This document shows positions 13,707-26,895 of a stretch of DNA of 64,000 nucleotides, one piece after another (position 1 is the stretch's first letter; each line of letters opens with the position of its first letter). The position numbers were made by a program, and so were the translations under genes. The stretch is from Mesostigma viride (Eukaryota > Streptophyta > Mesostigmatophyceae > Mesostigmatales > Mesostigmataceae): NCBI GenBank assembly GCA_009746045.1, contig RPFO01000592.1, forward strand, positions 1 through 64,000, written 5' to 3'. The notes under the pieces are model-generated. The model saw nothing but the letters and a program-made list of their open reading frames with translations, was not told where the DNA came from and made no database searches.

Positions 13707-16008
13707 CCAACGCATGCATGCCAGCCCCTCCCACACCCACGCACACATGTTAGCTATACCCCACAAACCCACGCATGGATTCCAGCCACCCCCCACATGC
13801 CCGCATGCATGCCAGCCACCCCACCAATCCACGCACGCATGCCAGCCACCCCCACACCCACGCACGCATGCCAGCCACCCCACAACCCACTTATGCATTC
13901 CAGCAACCCCCACAGCCACTTACGCATGCCAGCCACCCCCCACCCCCACGCACGCATGGCAGCCACCCCACGAACCCACGCACGCGTGCCAGCCCCCCCT
14001 TAAAACCACGCATGCATGGCAGCTCCCCACCACACCCACGCATGCATGCCACTCCCCCCGCCAACCACCCACGCATGCCAGCCCCCCGACACACGCATGG
14101 CAGCCCCCCCCACACCCACGCACGCATGCCAGCCCTACCCCACATGCAGGCATGCATGCCAGCCACCCCCCACACCCACGCATGCATGCCAGCCCCTCCC
14201 ACACCCACGCCCGCATGCCAGCTACCCCACAAACCCACGCATGCATGCCAGCGACCCCCCACATGCACGCATGCATGCCAGCCACCCCACCAACCCACGC
14301 ACGCATGCCAGCCCATCACAAACCCACTTATGCATGCCAGCCACCCCCCACACCCACGTACGCATGCCAGCCACCCCACACACCCACGCACGCATGGCAG
14401 CCACCCCACCAACCCACACACGCGTGCCAGCCCCCCCCTAACCCCACGCATGCATGGCAGCCCCCCACCACACCCACGCATGCATGCCACTCCCCCCCAC
14501 ACCCACGCACGCATGCGAGCCCCCCCCACACCCACGCACGCATGCGAGCCCCCCCCACACCCACGCACGCATGCCAGCCCCACCCCACATGCAGGCATGC
14601 ATGCCAGCCACCCCCCACACCCACGCATGCATGCCAGCCCCTCCCACACCCACGCCCGCATGCCAGCTACCCCACAAACCCACGCATGCATGCCAGCGAC
14701 CCCCCACATGCACGCATGCATGCCAGCCACCCCACCAACCCACGCACGCATGCCAGCCCATCACAAACCCACTTATGCATGCCAGCCACCCCCCACACCC
14801 ACGTACGCATGCCAGCCACCCCACACACCCACGCACGCATGGCAGCCACCCCACCAACCCACACACGCGTGCCAGCCCCCCCCTAACCCCACGCATGCAT
14901 GGCAGCCCCCCACCACACCCACGCATGCATGCCACTCCCCCCCCACACCCACGCACGCATGCGAGCCCCCCCCACACCCACGCACGCATGCGAGGCCCCC
15001 CCACACCCACGCAAGCATGCCAGCCCCACCCCACATGCAGGCAAGCATGCCAGCCACCCCCCACACCCACGCATGCATGCCAACCCCTCCCACACCCACG
15101 CCTGCATGCCAGCTACCCCACAAACCCACGCATGCATGCCAGCGACCCCCCACATGCACGCATGCATGCCTGCCACCCCACCAACCCACGCACGCATGCC
15201 AGCCCATCACAAACCCACTTATGCATGCCAGCCACCCCCCACACCCACGTACGCATGCCAGCCACCCCACACACCCACGCACGCATGGCAGCCACCCCAC
15301 CAACCCACACACGCGTGCCAGCCCCCCCTAACCCCACGCATGCATGGCAGCCCCCCACCACACCCACGCATGCATGCCACTCCCCCCCACACCCACGCAC
15401 GCATGCGAGCCCCCCCCACACCCACGCACGCATGCGAGCCCCCCACACACCCACGCACGCATGGCAGCCACCCCACGAACCCACACACGCGTGCCAGCCC
15501 CCCCTAACCCCACGCATGCATGGCAGCCCCCCACCACACCCACGCATGCATGCCACTCCCCCCCACACCCACGCACGCATGCGAGCCACCCCCCACACCC
15601 ACGCATGCATGCCAACCCCTCCCACACCCACGCCTGCATGCCAGCTACCCCACAAACCCACGCATGCATGCCAGCGACCCCCCACATGCACGCATGCATG
15701 CCTGCCACCCCACCAACCCACGCACGCATGCCAGCCCATCACAAACCCACTTATGCATGCCAGCCACCCCCCACACCCACGTACGCATGCCAGCCACCCC
15801 ACACACCCACGCACGCATGGCAGCCACCCCACGAACCCACACACGCGTGCCAGCCCCCCCTAACCACACGCATGCATGGCAGCCCCCCACCACACCCACG
15901 CATGCATGCCACTCCCCCCCACACCCACGCACGCATGCGAGCCCCCCCCACACCCACGCACGCATGCGAGGCCCCCCACACCCACGCAAGCATGCCAGCC
16001 CCCCCCAT
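13707..16008. repeat. 30-bp C-rich minisatellite in U2 (2.3 kb)
   Basis: Same 30-bp family as in U1 but longer. An internal higher-order pattern is visible: a ~440-bp block of variant units recurs three to four times. Array order and length match the U4 array (23,933-26,232) almost exactly. ORFs of up to 518 codons here are repeat artefacts. Confidence 0.95.
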
Positions 16009-16655
16009 GAAGTCATAGTGGGCACCACGGAGTCATGCTATGTTTTAATTTTTTCAATTTAATAATGGGAATGACGGATGGTGCATGTGTGAACAAAGGA
16101 ATGAAAGGATTGCCACTCAATGAATATTAATTAATGATGAAAATGGGAGTTTGCATGGGAGTGTTTGGTCCTTATGGCTGGCTTGCAAAAAGCAGTACCC
16201 AAATTTCGAAGTATTTGACAGCGAAATATCTGTAAAGTATATCGCATGGTATAATTAATTAATGAATGGTACGCTGAAATTCATTGTGCGGGCTCTCTCT
16301 GCATGTGATAAACAATTTTAGCTTTGAGGGCATGCAACAAGACATGCTAGCATTAAAATGAAATTAAATTATAACATGACTAGTTGGGAGATCATGTACG
16401 ACAGACATGTAGCATAATTACGTACATGGCCACAATTGTGCCAATCAGGGCCCTCCTCTAGGTAGACTGTGCTAGGCAATTACAATTAGACAAATAAGGT
16501 CATTCAAAAAGGTTTAATTCTTCACCTACCTCCATCCATCCAGCAAGGGAATATGTTAGCCAGTGCTACATGATGATCTCCCAACGGAGTCATGTTATGA
16601 TGCGAAATAGTTCAGGATAAAATTTGTCAGAATTATTTCATTGTGGTTCAGTCCG

Positions 16656-19205
16656 AGCTGAAAATTTGTCAGAATTTTTAATTTCGATACGAACGTGACG
16701 AAATTTCCAAGTATCTCACGCTCGGAGAGCTTTCACGGTGTTCACGGGGAAGGGTCCGTTGCGAGTGGCGCACGGAGGCGGTTCGTCCCGGTCGGAATCG
16801 TCCGCTCGCGCGTCCTCCGTGGAAGGGTCTTGGCGCGTCGCGCGGGCCGGTGCGGTTGGCGCCCAGAAGGTCGACTATCGGCCTCTGGGCCGCTAGCGGC
16901 GAGTCACGTCCTCTCAAGTCGGGGAGGGGGGCGATAGCCCCCCCTCCCCCACTTTTTTCTTGTCCCCTAATGTAACTACGATTTATGAAGCCCGAAAACT
17001 TTGGCCGAGGCCGTAGGCCGAAGGTGGGGCCGTCCCCCGCGCCCCCTAGCGCGGGAGCGGACGACGTACAGGACCGTAGCGAGATGGCCAATCGGCGTAG
17101 TACAAAGAAAATCCCCAAACCTTGGAGATCGATTCTCGAGTTTCCTGAACGGGTGCTGAAACGCTGAACATGTTCAGACTTTTGCGGGCAGGTGGGGCGT
17201 CTCGCCAATCCGCGCGGCCTCAGGAATTACGGCACGTTGACTTTTTTAAGCGTCAAACAAGCTACTGGCGAACCGATATCTGTACTAAAACTTTTCACAG
17301 TTTCCCGTTGCACCACTTTGGACGGGGACCAACCGGTGCACGCCGTTTCGAATAACGCGCTCGAATAACGGCCACAACGTGAATGGAATGCGATTTTCTG
17401 AACGCATGGATCAAATTTGCAGGACGGTTGGAAGGTTCAGAGCCGAACTGGCGTTCAGTCAGGGTGGGGCGAAATAGCAGTGGGAACTGGGAATTATTGG
17501 CAAAGCGTGCGGCATGCTCGGGGCGAAAAACAAAGTGACGTGCTGCGCGAGCAATTTTCCTTGTGCTGGCTGGCGATGGCAGGCAACGTAGGCTAGAAAA
17601 TTGGGATGGGGAATGCGCAGCCATGGTTTTATACGTCAAAATTTTATGTTTGAAGAGCAAGTGCGAAATTTTCTGAGCTGGAGGTGCGTCAACGGAGTGA
17701 TACCTGCGTGGGAGAGGTCCGTGTCGCTATGGCGACCTGGAAATGGAATGTCGTTGTAGATTTAGGTATTGTAGTATCATGCTTAACTGCTTTACGTATT
17801 GGGTGCCTAGTGAAATCAGTTTGCTGTTCGTGGAAGGCTTGGGGTGTGGCCAACGAGCTTCTGCTGTCGCCACATCATATTGGAAAGAACGCTGGATTTT
17901 TTGCCACGGGACGTAACCGGCGATGCCGATGGTGAGGCGTTTGTTTCGATGACCGGGGTAGTACCTGCTCTCTTTCTGATGCATTTTCATGGTTGCGTTC
18001 TTTCCATTTCGCCGAATCCACCTAGTCGCAGCAAAGACATAGCGTAGCAAGGGTCTGCGTTTTATTTTCTTAGCCGTGCAGGACGCCATCTTCATGGTCC
18101 TTCGCATGTCCTGTGTGAACGTCCGTTGCCCAAGGATCTGTGATGCTTTTTTCTGGAATATACTGGGCGGTGAAAGCCCCTCTGGATGCTTGCCTGGTCA
18201 CGGGTTTGGGGCGTCATTTACTGCTGTACTGGCTGACATTCATGGTGCTTTCTGCGTAAGCTGACTTGCTTTGCACGTGGATTTTGACTGGACTGAAGAG
18301 CGCGTCTGGTAGCATGTTTACGTGGTGTATAAGGTGATCAATCAACCATTTGTTTATAGAAGGTGTGACAATAGAAGGTGTGTTATATATTTCTTCATCA
18401 AGCATGTCAAAAGTAATCTCCACTCGCTTACAACCTGAATTTTGCTTTGCTGGGTCTGCTGTGTTTGTGTCTCACTGTGCAGGCTATCCCCTTGGTTGAT
18501 CAACCAGGTGATTTTTGGTGGCAGCGGGGCCATATACTCTTCTTGGCGTTTTTCATCCATGGCATGTCAACCAACGCATGCATGCCAGCCCCTCCCACAC
18601 CCACGCACACATGTTAGCTATACCCCACAAACCCACGCATGGATTCCAGCCACCCCCCACATGCCCGCATGCATGCCAGCCACCCCACCAATCCACGCAC
18701 GCATGCCAGCCACCCCCACACCCACGCACGCATGCCAGCCACCCCACAACCCACTTATGCATTCCAGCAACCCCCACAGCCACTTACGCATGCCAGCCAC
18801 CCCCCCCCCCACGCACGCATGGCAGCCACCCCACGAACCCACGCACGCGTGCCAGCCCCCCCTTAAAACCACGCATGCATGGCAGCTCCCCACCACACCC
18901 ACGCATGCATGCCACTCCCCCCGCCAACCACCCACGCATGCCAGCCCCCCGACACACGCATGCCAGCCCCCCCCTAAACCCACGCACGCATGCCAGCCCC
19001 CCCCGTACATGCACACATGCATGCCAGCCACCCCACAAACCCACGCACGCATGGCAGCCACCCCCCACACCCACGCACGCATGCCAGCCACCCCCACACC
19101 CACGCACGCATGCCAGCCACCCCCCACATGCACGCATGCATGCCAGCCACCCCACCAACCCACGCACGCATGCCAGCCCATCACAAACCCACTTATGCAT
19201 GCCAG
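16656..19205. repeat. Array unit U3, truncated
   Basis: Head about 16,656-17,479, spacer 17,480-18,570, and a short minisatellite 18,571-19,205. The AT-rich tail is missing. At 19,205 the minisatellite breaks directly into R1-type sequence (TTTTTGGTTGAATATTCGG). The head carries the CACGGAGGCGG variant shared with U5, against CACGGCGGCGG in U2 and U6. Confidence 0.8.
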
Positions 19206-19445
19206 TTTTTGGTTGAATATTCGGTTCGGCCTACTTCCCACGCAATTTCAGTGCCAATTTCTGCGAGATGACTGACCTGAACGTGTTCAGACGGGGAGCA
19301 CGGAAAAAAAACGGCTCGAAACTGTGGAAAGCAGGGGGCTCAGCCCCAAAAACGGCCGGACGAAACTGTGAAAAGCAGGGGGCTCAGCCCGTCCATTGTC
19401 CGTACGAAACCGAAATTTTTGGGCTCCCGCTGGCCCCCCCCATAT
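19206..19445. repeat. R1-type repeat fragment
   Basis: Carries the R1 landmark TTCGGTTCGGCCTACTTCC and the CTGAACGTGTTCAG near-palindrome, then a short internal duplication around GCAGGGGGCTCAGCCC. It joins the broken end of U3 to the gene-fragment region. Confidence 0.75.
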
Positions 19446-19672
19446 ATAGTCGAGCTACGAAACGAGTTGAGACTGAACAGGACGCGTGGCAGTACGACAG
19501 TGACAGTCACCGTGACAGGAGAGTTGACAGTGGGAAATTTTGGAGTGTTGTGAACCAGCGAATTTTTTAATATTGTCGAGCTACGAAACGGGCAGAGACT
19601 GAACGGGACGCGTGGCAGTAGGACAGTGACAGTGACAGTGGGAAATGTTTGGTGTGTTGTGAACCAGCGAAT
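19446..19672 (+). promoter_or_regulatory. Duplicated ~125-bp segment next to a TATA-like string
   Basis: Two copies of a ~125-bp segment start GTCGAGCTACGAAACG at about 19,451 and 19,576. Each contains GACAGTGACAGT-type iterations and ends near GTTGTGAACCAGCGAATTT. A CATATATAG string lies just before copy 1 (19,441-19,449). The position upstream of spliced exons makes a promoter possible, but that is inference. Confidence 0.3.
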
Positions 19673-20124
19673 TTGGGGCGCGGTGTTTTGGGAGTGCGTG
19701 GCGATGGATGCAATATAGTTGGCATCGTCAGAATGCTCGGCATTGTTAAGGGACGTAAGGAAACCACGTACATTGCTCACGCCGGGAAATTGGAATTACT
19801 GCAGCTCGGGGACAGGCTCGCACTAGTTGTGCTGGTGTGATAAGATTGTCATCAGCCGTAGGTAATCGATGGTCAACGCCGCTTTCAGAATGAGGAGGTG
19901 GACGTTATACCTGATATCAATATACTTTGTTGGGCAGGTAAGTGGCAACGGAAAGGTTTCGATGCTTCCTTATTTCTGCATAATTCTGCATTGAACAGTT
20001 TAGCGAGTCAGGATATATTGCTTAGCGCGTAGGTGTACATGTTGCAGGATGGCGTTGACGTTGTTGGGAATACGAATTTGTGTTCGTGTGCCTTCTGAGA
20101 CGTGTAGGCGAGCACGGTTGTCAG

Positions 20125-21801
20125 TGTGGACCCGCGCCCAGAATCGTATCATTACGTCGAGCAAACCCGGCTTTACCAGGGCGATGTCTCGTTGCAGCAG
20201 GCCTACGTCCGGGATGTGCTGAATTGGTTGGTCCTGTCGCCACCTGACGGCTTCTGCGACAACGTATATTTGACGGTGAGTTCCTTGTGGCGTTACTCTG
20301 CTATGATCATATGTTTTTGTAAACGTGATGTACTGGGCATGGTTGCCGTGTGTTATATTGTGGAAAGAAAATAGTTAACTTATTTGGGTTGGTTGTTTTT
20401 TGCTGGGGGTGCCGTTCTTGCTCTGGTCGCAGATGTTACATCTGGTGTCGTTCCTGCCTCCCATGCCGAGCGGTGGGCAGACTTATGCGGAGGTGCAGCT
20501 GGTGAGTCTTTTGCTCTGTGGATTTCGTGGTGATGTCCACTATGATTTTTGTACTATTAATTTGAGTGGAGGGTACGGTAGGGACCACGCGACCCCCTGG
20601 CAGTTGCCAACCCACCAAATGATAGACCTGCACGACCCCACTTTGCCCACATGATGGGCTAGTGTGGGGGAAGCGTCCCTCCAAGTTTCAGGCCAATCCA
20701 AGCCCATTTGCTTATTTTAGGACCATGGCCCACCCCTAACGGGGGGCACGTGCTAGCGTGCATGAGGGACCATGTCACCCCCTGGCAGCATCCACTCCCT
20801 CAAATGATAGACCTGCACGACCCCACTTTGCCCACATGATGGGCTAGTGTGGGGGAAGCCTCTCTCCAAGTTTCAGGCCAATCCAAGCCCATTTGCATAT
20901 TTTAGGACCATGGCTCACCCCTAACGGTGGGAACGTGCTAGCGCGCATGAGGGACCATGTCACCCCCTGGCAGCATCCACTCCCTCAAATGATGGACCTG
21001 CACGCCCCCACTTTGCCCACATGATGGGCTAGTGTGGGGGAAGCCTCTCTCCAAGTTTCAGGCCAATCCAAGCCCGTTTGCATATTTTAGGACCATGGCT
21101 CACCCCTAGTACGGTGGGAACGTGCTAGCGCGCATGAGGGACCATGTCACCCCTGGCAGCATCCACTCCCTCAAATGATGGACCTGCACGACCCCACTTT
21201 GCCCACATGATGGGCTAGTGTGGGGGAAGCCTCCCTCCAAGTTTCAGGCCAATCCAAGCCCATTTGCATATTTTAGGACCATGGCTCACCCCTAACGGTG
21301 GGCACGTGCTAGCGCGCGCAATGGACCCTGGCACCCCCTGGCCGTGTCCACCCACCCCACACGATGGACCTGTGCATCCACTCCCTCAAATGATGGACCT
21401 GCACGCCCCCACTTTGCCCACATGATAAGCTAGTGTGGGGGAAGCCTCCCTCCAAGGTTTAGGTCAATCCAAGTTCAATTGCAGATTTTAGGACCCTGGC
21501 CCACCTCTAACGGTGGGTACGTGCTAGCGCGCACCAGGGACCAAGACACGTTATATATATATTTTTTAACACGTCATTCTTTGCTTCGTGTTTGCTCTCA
21601 TGCTTGTTGATCGCTTAGCTGGAGGCTGCACGATTTGGCACTGCCAACGAGTTCCTGGTAGCGGCCGCGGCGTGTAACGGGGACCCAGCGCAGTGCCTTG
21701 CTCGCACGCAGTTTCTTGCGGGCATGCTCGAAGCACGGCGACTGCGCCAGGTGTATCAGCTTGAAGATCGACTGTTTGCATCAGAAGATTATTTGGACAG
21801 C
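20125..21801 (+). pseudogene. Gene fragment with Helitron-type N-terminal module exons
   Basis: Three exons join without stops: 20,125-20,275, 20,433-20,501 and 21,619-21,801. Donors are GTGAGT, GTGAGT and GTAAGT, and both joining introns are phase 0. Together they encode about 134 residues. The third exon begins LEAARFGTANEF. This, the exon sizes and the phases resemble the module exons at 37.4-39.3 kb (FKTASDF, FKTAADF). Exons 1 and 2 also look like one ~50-codon plus ~23-codon module. The second intron is filled with 185-bp satellite. After 21,801 an intron starts, enters inverted minisatellite, and the sequence then jumps into array unit U4, so the rest of the gene is absent. I find no start codon and know no function. 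Confidence 0.5.
20580..21555 (+). repeat. 185-bp satellite, about five copies, inside an intron
   Basis: Tandem ~185-bp units with landmarks GACCCCACTTTGCCCACATGATGGGC-type sequence and CAAGTTTCAGGCCAATCCAAG. Starts fall near 20,581, 20,764, 20,948, 21,139 and 21,325. The last part carries a small internal duplication near 21,360. The same satellite lies in reverse orientation at 60,635-62,570. Confidence 0.9.
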
Positions 21802-21859
21802 GTAAGTGGATGTGTGTGAGGAGATTAACTGTACAGACATTGTTCTTTGGTTGTTGTGT

Positions 21860-22390
21860 TTCTGGCATGCGTGCGTGGGTGTGTGTGGGGGGCAGGTATC
21901 CGTGCGTGGGTGTCGGTGGTGGCTGGCATGCATAAGTGGGTTTGTAGGGTGGCTGGTATGCATGCGTGCATGTGGGGGGTGGCTGGCATGCATGCATGCA
22001 TGGGGGGGGGGCTGGCATGCATGTGTGGGCTCGTGGCGTGGCTGGCATGCATGCGTGGGTGTGGGGGTGGTTGGCATATGTGCGTGGGTGTGGGGGGTGG
22101 CTGGCATGCGTGCGTGGGTGTGGGGGGTGGCTGCCATGCGTGCGTGGGTTTGTGGGGTGGCTGGCATGCATGTGTGCATGTAGGGGGGGGGCTGCCATGC
22201 GTGCGTGGGTTTAGGGGGGGGCTGGCATGCGTGCGTGGGTGTTGGGGGTGGCTGGCATGCGTACGTTGGTGAGGGGGGTGGCTGGCATGCACGTGCATGT
22301 AGGGGGGGGCTGGCATCCATGTGTGCATGTGGCGGGGGGCTGGCATGCATGCGTGGGTGTGGGGGGTGGCTGGCATGCGTGCGTGGGTGT
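21860..22390 (-). repeat. 30-bp minisatellite, inverted orientation
   Basis: Here the G-rich complement of the 30-bp family is on the + strand (GGGTGTGGGGGGTGGCTGGC). It follows the donor site of the fragment's third exon, so it probably began as intron content. At 22,391 it changes abruptly into the head of array unit U4. Confidence 0.85.
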
Positions 22391-25300
22391 GCCGTCCCCC
22401 GCGCCCCCTAGCGCGGGAGCGGACGACGTACAGGACCGTAGCGAGATGGCCAATCGGCGTAGTACAAAGAAAATCCCCAAACCTTGGAGATCGATTCTCG
22501 AGTTTCCTGAACGGGTGCTGAAACGCTGAACATGTTCAGACTTTTGCGGGCAGGTGGGGCGTCTCGCCAATCCGCGCGGCCTCAGGAATTACGGCACGTT
22601 GACTTTTTTAAGCGTCAAACAAGCTACTGGCGAACCGATATCTGTACTAAAACTTTTCACAGTTTCCCGTTGCACCACTTTGGACGGGGACCAACCGGTG
22701 CACGCCGTTTCGAATAACGCGCTCGAATAACGGCCACAACGTGAATGGAATGCGATTTTCTGAACGCATGGATCAAATTTGCAGGACGGTTGGAAGGTTC
22801 AGAGCCGAACTGGCGTTCAGTCAGGGTGGGGCGAAATAGCAGTGGGAACTGGGAATTATTGGCAAAGCGTGCGGCATGCTCGGGGCGAAAAACAAAGTGA
22901 CGTGCTGCGCGAGCAATTTTCCTTGTGCTGGCTGGCGATGGCAGGCAACGTAGGCTAGAAAATTGGGATGGGGAATGCGCAGCCATGGTTTTATACGTCA
23001 AAATTTTATGTTTGAAGAGCAAGTGCGAAATTTTCTGAGCTGGAGGTGCGTCAACGGAGTGATACCTGCGTGGGAGAGGTCCGTGTCGCTATGGCGACCT
23101 GGAAATGGAATGTCGTTGTAGATTTAGGTATTGTAGTATCATGCTTAACTGCTTTACGTATTGGGTGCCTAGTGAAATCAGTTTGCTGTTCGTGGAAGGC
23201 TTGGGGTGTGGCCAACGAGCTTCTGCTGTCGCCACATCATATTGGAAAGAACGCTGGATTTTTTGCCACGGGACGTAACCGGCGATGCCGATGGTGAGGC
23301 GTTTGTTTCGATGACCGGGGTAGTACCTGCTCTCTTTCTGATGCATTTTCATGGTTGCGTTCTTTCCATTTCGCCGAATCCACCTAGTCGCAGCAAAGAC
23401 ATAGCGTAGCAAGGGTCTGCGTTTTATTTTCTTAGCCGTGCAGGACGCCATCTTCATGGTCCTTCGCATGTCCTGTGTGAACGTCCGTTGCCCAAGGATC
23501 TGTGATGCTTTTTTCTGGAATATACTGGGCGGTGAAAGCCCCTCTGGATGCTTGCCTGGTCACGGGTTTGGGGCGTCATTTACTGCTGTACTGGCTGACA
23601 TTCATGGTGCTTTCTGCGTAAGCTGACTTGCTTTGCACGTGGATTTTGACTGGACTGAAGAGCGCGTCTGGTAGCATGTTTACGTGGTGTATAAGGTGAT
23701 CAATCAACCATTTGTTTATAGAAGGTGTGACAATAGAAGGTGTGTTATATATTTCTTCATCAAGCATGTCAAAAGTAATCTCCACTCGCTTACAACCTGA
23801 ATTTTGCTTTGCTGGGTCTGCTGTGTTTGTGTCTCACTGTGCAGGCTATCCCCTTGGTTGATCAACCAGGTGATTTTTGGTGGCAGCGGGGCCATATACT
23901 CTTCTTGGCGTTTTTCATCCATGGCATGTCAACCAACGCATGCATGCCAGCCCCTCCCACACCCACGCACACATGTTAGCTATACCCCACAAACCCACGC
24001 ATGGATTCCAGCCACCCCCCACATGCCCGCATGCATGCCAGCCACCCCACCAATCCACGCACGCATGCCAGCCACCCCCACACCCACGCACGCATGCCAG
24101 CCACCCCACAACCCACTTATGCATTCCAGCAACCCCCACAGCCACTTACGCATGCCAGCCACCCCCCACCCCCACGCACGCATGGCAGCCACCCCACGAA
24201 CCCACGCACGCGTGCCAGCCCCCCCTTAAAACCACGCATGCATGGCAGCTCCCCACCACACCCACGCATGCATGCCACTCCCCCGCCAACCACCCACGCA
24301 TGCCAGCCCCCCGACACACGCATGGCAGCCCCCCCCCACACCCACGCACGCATGCCAGCCCTACCCCACATGCAGGCATGCATGCCAGCCACCCCCCACA
24401 CCCACGCATGCATGCCAGCCCCTCCCACACCCACGCCCGCATGCCAGCTACCCCACAAACCCACGCATGCATGCCAGCGACCCCCCACATGCACGCATGC
24501 ATGCCAGCCACCCCACCAACCCACGCACGCATGCCAGCCCATCACAAACCCACTTATGCATGCCAGCCACCCCCCACACCCACGTACGCATGCCAGCCAC
24601 CCCACACACCCACGCACGCATGGCAGCCACCCCACCAACCCACACACGCGTGCCAGCCCCCCCTAACCCCACGCATGCATGGCAGCCCCCCACCACACCC
24701 ACGCATGCATGCCACTCCCCCCCACACCCACGCACGCATGCGAGCCCCCCCCACACCCACGCACGCATGCGAGCCCCCCCCACACCCACGCACGCATGCC
24801 AGCCCCACCCCACATGCAGGCATGCATGCCAGCCACCCCCCACACCCACGCATGCATGCCAGCCCCTCCCACACCCACGCCCGCATGCCAGCTACCCCAC
24901 AAACCCACGCATGCATGCCAGCGACCCCCCACATGCACGCATGCATGCCAGCCACCCCACCAACCCACGCACGCATGCCAGCCCATCACAAACCCACTTA
25001 TGCATGCCAGCCACCCCCCACACCCACGTACGCATGCCAGCCACCCCACACACCCACGCACGCATGGCAGCCACCCCACCAACCCACACACGCGTGCCAG
25101 CCCCCCCCTAACCCCACGCATGCATGGCAGCCCCCCACCACACCCACGCATGCATGCCACTCCCCCCCACACCCACGCACGCATGCGAGCCCCCCCCACA
25201 CCCACGCACGCATGCGAGGCCCCCCCACACCCACGCAAGCATGCCAGCCCCACCCCACATGCAGGCAAGCATGCCAGCCACCCCCCACACCCACGCATGC

Positions 25301-26895
25301 ATGCCAACCCCTCCCACACCCACGCCTGCATGCCAGCTACCCCACAAACCCACGCATGCATGCCAGCGACCCCCCACATGCACGCATGCATGCCTGCCAC
25401 CCCACCAACCCACGCACGCATGCCAGCCCATCACAAACCCACTTATGCATGCCAGCCACCCCCCACACCCACGTACGCATGCCAGCCACCCCACACACCC
25501 ACGCACGCATGGCAGCCACCCCACCAACCCACACACGCGTGCCAGCCCCCCCTAACCCCACGCATGCATGGCAGCCCCCCACCACACCCACGCATGCATG
25601 CCACTCCCCCCCACACCCACGCACGCATGCGAGCCCCCCCCACACCCACGCACGCATGCGAGCCCCCCACACACCCACGCACGCATGGCAGCCACCCCAC
25701 GAACCCACACACGCGTGCCAGCCCCCCCTAACCCCACGCATGCATGGCAGCCCCCCACCACACCCACGCATGCATGCCACTCCCCCCCACACCCACGCAC
25801 GCATGCGAGCCACCCCCCACACCCACGCATGCATGCCAACCCCTCCCACACCCACGCCTGCATGCCAGCTACCCCACAAACCCACGCATGCATGCCAGCG
25901 ACCCCCCACATGCACGCATGCATGCCTGCCACCCCACCAACCCACGCACGCATGCCAGCCCATCACAAACCCACTTATGCATGCCAGCCACCCCCCACAC
26001 CCACGTACGCATGCCAGCCACCCCACACACCCACGCACGCATGGCAGCCACCCCACGAACCCACACACGCGTGCCAGCCCCCCCCTAACCACACGCATGC
26101 ATGGCAGCCCCCCACCACACCCACGCATGCATGCCACTCCCCCCCACACCCACGCACGCATGCGAGCCCCCCCCACACCCACGCACGCATGCGAGGCCCC
26201 CCACACCCACGCAAGCATGCCAGCCCCCCCCATGAAGTCATAGTGGGCACCACGGAGTCATGCTATGTTTTAATTTTTTCAATTTAATAATGGGAATGAC
26301 GGATGGTGCATGTGTGAACAAAGGAATGAAAGGATTGCCACTCAATGAATATTAATTAATGATGAAAATGGGAGTTTGCATGGGAGTGTTTGGTCCTTAT
26401 GGCTGGCTTGCAAAAAGCAGTACCCAAATTTCGAAGTATTTGACAGCGAAATATCTGTAAAGTATATCGCATGGTATAATTAATTAATGAATGGTACGCT
26501 GAAATTCATTGTGCGGGCTCTCTCTGCATGTGATAAACAATTTTAGCTTTGAGGGCATGCAACAAGACATGCTAGCATTAAAATGAAATTAAATTATAAC
26601 ATGACTAGTTGGGAGATCATGTACGACAGACATGTAGCATAATTACGTACATGGCCACAATTGTGCCAATCAGGGCCCTCCTCTAGGTAGACTGTGCTAG
26701 GCAATTACAATTAGACAAATAAGGTCATTCAAAAAGGTTTAATTCTTCACCTACCTCCATCCATCCAGCAAGGGAATATGTTAGCCAGTGCTACATGATG
26801 ATCTCCCAACGGAGTCATGTTATGATGCGAAATAGTTCAGGATAAAATTTGTCAGAATTATTTCATTGTGGTTCAGTCCGAGCTGAAAATTTGTC
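22391..26895. repeat. Array unit U4, 5'-truncated duplicate of U2
   Basis: The head begins part-way (CCGTCCCCCGCGCC), then spacer 22,842-23,932, minisatellite 23,933-26,232 and tail to about 26,895. It is near-identical to U2 at an offset of about 10,225, including the order of variant minisatellite units and the CTATGTTTT tail variant. This indicates a recent segmental duplication. Confidence 0.85.
23933..26232. repeat. 30-bp C-rich minisatellite in U4 (2.3 kb)
   Basis: Counterpart of the U2 array with the same internal order. The longest spurious frame (788 codons) spans it. A few single-base run-length differences from U2, such as CCCCCGCC versus CCCCCCGCC near 24,281, shift which frames stay open, which is strong evidence against coding. 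Confidence 0.95.

Larger units (their letters stand above)
11786..16655. repeat. Array unit U2, full-length (~4.9 kb)
   Basis: Head 11,786-12,615, spacer 12,616-13,706, minisatellite 13,707-16,008 and AT-rich tail to about 16,655. The head has an almost uninterrupted G/C hairpin at 12,056-12,085. The block from about 12,165 to 16,955 is almost identical to 22,391-27,180 at an offset near 10,225. The spacer has tgtgCAG-like acceptor strings and an 83-codon frame, but no conservation supports coding. Confidence 0.85.

Noticed and set aside
23877-26243. 788-codon frame of Thr/His/Ala/Cys/Gln/Pro repeats, and similar frames in U1, U2, U3, U5 and at 47.7-48.9 and 50.8-52.3 kb
   Set aside because: They follow a 30-bp minisatellite whose period is a multiple of three. 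Several frames on both strands are open at once, single-base C-run changes between copies shift them, and the same repeat lies in introns.
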